From: Amoeboaphelidium protococcarum
Lineage: Eukaryota > Aphelidiomycota > Aphelidea
Direction: 5' to 3'
NCBI GenBank assembly: GCA_023515745.1
Contig: JALECJ010000255.1
Coordinates: forward strand, 506,001-570,000
Length of the DNA: 64,000 nt
Of this stretch, positions 59,836 through 64,000 are shown one piece after another (position 1 is the stretch's first letter; every line of letters begins with the position of its first letter). The notes below the pieces were generated by a model. That model was not told the DNA's origin and searched no databases. It saw only the letters and a list, made by a program, of their open reading frames with translations. The translations under genes were made by a program, and so were the position numbers.

Positions 59836-60273
59836 ATGTTGATTTCAAAGGAGAATAGAAAAGCTATTTACAGCACCCTATTTAGAGAAGGTGTGATGGT
59901 TGCAAAGAAAGATTACGAGGCCTCATCTCACCCAGAACTCCCAAAAGTACGTAATTTGGAGGTGATCAAGGCTCTGTAATCTCTGACCTCCCGCGGATAT
60001 GTAAAGACTCAGTTCAACTGGTAGTATTACTATTACTTCTTGACCGATGAGGGTATCACCTATCTGCGTGAATATTTGCACTTGCCTGCTGAGGTTGTGC
60101 CAGCTACATTTAAGAGAACTGCTGTCGGTGGAATTCGCGGTGAGCAGCGTCAACGCGGTGAGGGTGGTAGAAGATTTGGCGGTGAAGGTGGACGTGATGG
60201 TGGCTACAGACGCCGCTCTGAATTTGAGAAGAAGGAATCTGCTCCTGGTTCATTCAGACCTGAATTTAGATGA
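59836..60273 (+). CDS. RPS10: Small ribosomal subunit protein eS10
   Basis: Cytosolic ribosomal protein at the head of the 40S subunit. 145 residues, intronless. [91 protein letters not shown] cover the whole domain; the Gly/Arg-rich tail ([20 protein letters not shown]) is typical. The Gln in WQYYYY is coded TAG (60021-60023), a position where fungal eS10 also has Gln. Confidence 0.97.
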
Positions 60274-60462
60274 GTGTTGTAATTCTCACGCGTCCTATCA
60301 CTATAATTATTATAATGATTTGACTTTTAATATACATTTCATCCTTATGTCACTCTGTTTTGTCAGATTTAATTAGTTTTCGACACTTTGTTTTATAGAT
60401 CAATTTAGTCTTTTACGGAATCTTTTCAAAGTCAATATAGTATCAATACATAGTGTGATAAT

Positions 60463-61521
60463 ATGATTCGTCTGTCCAAGCGGTATGGGAGCTTTGTGGT
60501 ACAAAATTTGGCTCGCGGTATTTAGTAATAGGATAGAGCCTCCCTTGCTAGAGGTATAACGCTAGTGGAGTCTTCTCTCGCTGAGCATAGAGTTCAAGCT
60601 CAACAGCTTCTCCAATTGTTGCAGGAGTTCAAGCCAGATTTATCATCGTAATAGCTGCGACCATCATTCAGAATTGGGCTAAGTGGTAGTCCAGGTGTGG
60701 GCAAGTCTTCATTCATTGAAACATTTGGAATGCAATTGATTAGCAAAGGCCATAAAGTTGCGGTTCTTGCTGTTGATCCCTCCAGTTCTCAGACGGGTGG
60801 ATCCATTTTGGGGGATAAGACGCGAATGATGGAGCTATCTAAACATCCGAATGCGTACGTCAGACCATCCCCAACTCAAGGCAATCTGGGTGGAGTGGCG
60901 CGAAGTACTGCAGAGGCTATGTTACTGTGTGAGGCATCTGGCTATGATGTCGTAATTGTTGAAACTGTCGGTGTTGGCTAGAGCGAGACCTTGGTGGCGG
61001 ACATGGTGGATATGTTCACACTTCTTGTTAGTCCAAGTGGCGGCGATGAACTCCAAGGCATAAAGAAAGGTATTGTGGAAATCGCTGATTTAATTGTCGT
61101 CAATAAAGCTGATGGTGATCTAATGTCGGCCGCGATGATGACCCAAATTGAGTACGTGAGTGCATTGAAACTTTTGAAGGCTAAGCAGTTGGGAACTGCA
61201 TCTGGTAATATATGGCGCGTCCCAGTGCGTAGAGCCTCCGCTAAAGAAAACATAGGCTTAGACAAGGTGTGGGAAGAGATGTTGAGGTATCGCGAAATGT
61301 TACTGAAAGACAATTACCTGGACATGAAGCGCAGTCAGCAGAGAAAGAAGTGGATGTGGCGTATTATTACAGACTCCATTTTGTACAAGCTCAAGTATGG
61401 GTAATAGCTGCGTCCACTGGTTATCACACTTGAGAAACGGGTTATTGATGGTTCTATAACACCAAGCCAGGCGGCTAGTGAGATACTTGAAGCATTTCTA
61501 AGTAAAGACTCTAATCAGTGA
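60463..61521 (+). CDS. MMAA: MMAA / MeaB GTPase, methylmalonyl-CoA mutase chaperone
   Basis: Mitochondrial G3E-type GTPase that loads and protects cobalamin on methylmalonyl-CoA mutase. 352 residues, intronless. A short presequence ([20 protein letters not shown]) is followed by the arm helix, Walker [16 protein letters not shown] (about 73-87), [58 protein letters not shown] (the Gln is TAG), [26 protein letters not shown], and a C-terminal dimerising helix. It implies B12-dependent propionate metabolism. Confidence 0.94.
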
Positions 61522-61589
61522 TGAATAAAAATAAAAGTCCTTTATGGAAAGTTGCTTTTCAATTTTTAATTGATATCAAAAGAGAAAAA

Positions 61590-62805
61590 ATGTTAAAATC
61601 GTATCACCACCTAGGACAGTTGTTAGTACACGGGCCATAGCAATTGGCTGTATTTGATATAAAGTAAGTCTTCGAATTATTAATACTTTTGAACTGCTTT
61701 GTATTATTGATAGAACTTCGAGTATTGTGTATTCAGCTGAGGTGGACGCGTCAGTCGCAGCAGTGTCCAACAATAAAGATAATCAAGTCATTGCGTATTG
61801 TGGATTAAATAAAGTGCTCAGACTTTAAAGCTTGTCCAACAATGAACAAGTTAAAGATATGTAATTTATAATTCTAACATCTAGTTTGATAATAAAATGC
61901 GTGGCAATTCAGTGTAGAGATGTACCAAAGAAGCTAATTAATCTGATTTTTACCGCTGATGATGACAAGCTGCTGATGGGCGATAAGTTTGGCGACGTGT
62001 ACAGGTATGATTTATATTAGGTCTACTTATGGATTATACTAATGTGACCTCGTATTAATGTAGTCTATCTGTAAAAGATCCGGATGCAAAGTTGGAACTT
62101 GTGCTTGGACATGTGTCTCTGTTGACTGACATCCTATTGTCCAGAGATGAAAAGTATCTACTCACTGCTGATAGAGATAAGAAAATTCGTGTTTCCTCGT
62201 ACCCGGACTGCTATAATATTCACGGGTTCTGCCTGTCACATACCGCGTACGTTCGCTGTATGGTGTAGATTCCAGAGTAGAGGTTACTGATATCTGCTGG
62301 TGGAGATGGGCGATTGATTTTATGGGACTATGTGAAGTGCCAGGTGTTGTGCGATATTCCATTGTTTGAAGACAACGATAGCTTCTTGCATATTCGCTAG
62401 ATCTTGCTATTACTTGACTCGAAATTCTGTTTTGTTGTGTATAATGATAGTTCTGTCATTAATGTTTACCAAGTTGATGTAAACGGATAGCAGCTGTCTT
62501 TTCATCAGCAATTATAACTGAATGGCAAAGTTGTATCACTTGAAGCTCTGCACGATAATGCGTTCATAGCTTCATTGGATTCTGAACCTTATATGGTCAC
62601 TCTTTAAAGCGATGAAGACTAAAAATTCAGCGTCTCAAATTAACAGTTATATGATTAATTAAAGAACGCGATCAAAGCCAATGTTTAAGCTATGAGTAAA
62701 CCATTTGATATGACATTGTACCTTTGTGGTATTGATGAGCGCAAGCAGGTGGAATAGCAGGCTGAGAGAGACAGAACGTACAAGAAGATGAAAAATCAAA
62801 AATGA
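61590..62805 (+). CDS. WDR4: tRNA (guanine-N7) methyltransferase subunit TRM82/WDR4
   Basis: WD40 partner of TRM8/METTL1 in m7G46 tRNA methylation. 349 residues in four exons: 61590-61663, 61714-61860, 61918-62004 and 62064-62805; introns are 50, 57 and 59 nt. Blades: VPKKLINLIFTADDDKLLMG, DKFGDVY, LGHVSLLTDILLSRDEKYLL, TADRDKKIRVSSYPDC, IHGFCLSHTAYVRCMV, LLISAGGDGRLILWDYVKCQ, matching TRM82/WDR4. The tail is basic. Splice choices restore the frame; the intron boundaries in blade 1 are the least certain. Confidence 0.9.
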
Positions 62806-62851
62806 AGTAATGAAAGGTTAGATTATGCTAAAATATATATTAACACCTAGT

Positions 62852-64000
62852 TCACATACAAGTCTCAAACTTACCACCGCAGTTGATGCACTTGGGATAT
62901 AATCCATCTTGTGCACTATCCCAATTCTCAATATCTATATACTCCACCTGCTTATCTATATCGATGAACTAGGAGCATTTCGCCTTGCATCTCACACATT
63001 GTAATGTTTTGAAGGGATCCACTAACACTTCGCCAGTTCTCTAACACAAAGACCAGTAGTGAGATTTAAAATCTTCGCCAGCATCAGAATCTACACATTT
63101 CACCTAATAATCACTTCCCTCGACTGCGACCAATGATCGTCCACATACTGCACAATCACCAAACTCAGCTTCGACACTTTAATTTAATACATTATATGCG
63201 TGAGCACTTTCAGGAATAATTGGTGTATCTTATTAGCTTTCCAGATTAATGACAAGTAAACACGTCTCCCTTTGATACTCAGGTGTAGAATTAAAGTCCT
63301 TCAGATTCACCGGTCGAAAGGATATAACCATCTGCTATCGAGAAGATGATGATAATGCAAGACCTCTGAATTTTGGCGTAAATCCACCCCGCAAACTTAA
63401 TGGCCGGCCTATGTCCAATTAGTCATCAGTAGATGATGCTTGAAATTACAAGAGATCTTCATACAACGCGCTAAAAGTGACATTATCATTAACCATAGAC
63501 ATCTTAACAGCACAGTGAAGATACCGAGTCTTCTCCTAATCCACTGATATCACATTATCCTCGTCAATAAAAAAGCTTAGTAAACAACCGTCTTCAGTGC
63601 ACAGCGTGAATTGGCGATGACCATTAGTACAAAGTCCAGATACTGAGTGCTTAGATGCAATATTAAATTCGGATGCCAATTAACCATTTAACGCAAACAG
63701 CTTAACATGGCCCGCATACGCAAGTAATACATATTATTCATCAATAAATCTCGCGATTCGAGGGGTGGAATATTTTTATGACAGCAGAGAATACTGTTCC
63801 ACTATGCACCATTACTCGTTTGGTGAAATCACTACCAACTCTGTAGAACCCAAATTGCTGGTGAGACAAACATATAGTTGATCTTGTATAGATGCACACT
63901 CCATAGATTACATTAGCTGAGCCAGATCTATATTTCTAACAATCGTCAGCTTCAGATTGAACGGATCGTATCGCCAAATGGTCAAATATGACCGCATCTC
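62852..64000 (-). CDS. TFIIIC90-like WD/zinc protein (5' partial)
   Basis: 382 residues, with the start to the right of the window. WD-like strands (SYLTIWRYDPFNLKLTIVRN, VVISPNEQWCIVEQYSLLSQ, RFTLCTEDGCLLSFFIDEDN) precede a cysteine-rich C-terminus: CAVCGRSL, then HYWSLCQRTGEVLVDPF, LQCVRCKAKCSQF, and a last CxxC (PKCINCGGKFETC). The zinc-ribbon layout after a WD domain is like TFIIIC90/GTF3C4 subunits of RNA polymerase III factor TFIIIC. The assignment is tentative. Convergent with WDR4, 46 bp apart. Confidence 0.5.

Noticed and set aside
1-64000. CRISPR arrays, insertion sequences, bacterial operons or ribosome-binding sites
   Set aside because: No spaced direct repeats, inverted terminal repeats or Shine-Dalgarno pattern; gene families and introns are eukaryotic.
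1-64000. Widespread pseudogenes from the frequent TAA/TAG
   Set aside because: The 'stops' are only TAA/TAG, never TGA, fall at Gln or variable positions, and frames stay intact over more than 1,000 codons.

Overview
This is a gene-dense stretch of nuclear DNA from a microbial eukaryote that reads UAA and UAG as glutamine and uses UGA as its only stop (the 'ciliate-type' code, translation table 6). Read with the standard code, every gene breaks into short pieces. With TAA/TAG = Gln, about forty long reading frames appear that match conserved eukaryotic families end to end, and all of them stop at TGA. TAG also falls on glutamines that families conserve, for example the WQYYYY segment of ribosomal protein eS10. 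Introns are few, short (49-64 nt) and GT-AG; 8 of the 15 I could place are 59 or 60 nt long. Most genes have none, including 1,291- and 1,496-residue proteins. Genes alternate strands and convergent stops often lie only 45-150 bp apart.

Layout. 0-6 kb: WDR74/NSA1 (ribosome biogenesis) and VPS15 (PI3-kinase complex). 7.8-14 kb: telomerase reverse transcriptase, a secreted trypsin-like protease and the spliceosome-associated CWF19L1. 13.6-16.6 kb: an unresolved stretch of coding-like fragments in shifting frames. 16.6-24 kb: an ADIP/SSX2IP-like coiled-coil protein, a membrane-anchored M1 aminopeptidase, an LRR protein, a secreted ependymin/LolA-like protein and an E2 enzyme. 24-38 kb: NBP35, EMC7, a SET3-type PHD-SET protein, the GID/CTLH subunit MAEA, a SET/NAP chaperone, a short GOSR1-like SNARE and CYFIP of the SCAR/WAVE complex. 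38-50 kb: pyroglutamyl peptidase, RsmH/METTL15, TMEM115, the Cyc8/SSN6 corepressor and a run of mitochondrial genes (FARS2, GrpE, MRPL2, ATP12) with a PWWP protein among them. 50-64 kb: a stand-alone RBM22/ECM2-type zinc domain, ATRIP-like, a Nudix enzyme, V-ATPase G, a PSP1-domain protein, cyclin H, a GNAT acetyltransferase, an ABHD hydrolase, eS10, MMAA, TRM82/WDR4 and the end of a TFIIIC90-like gene.

Organism. The mitochondrial genes argue against diplomonads and oxymonads, which share this code but lack ordinary mitochondria. MMAA, CYFIP, the trypsin-like protease and the ADIP protein are not what I would expect of a ciliate or an ulvophyte alga. The gene set looks nearer to opisthokont or amoebozoan-grade protists, so the lineage may be an unusual holder of this code; that is inference. 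Coordinates come from manual translation and may be off by a few bases at some splice sites.
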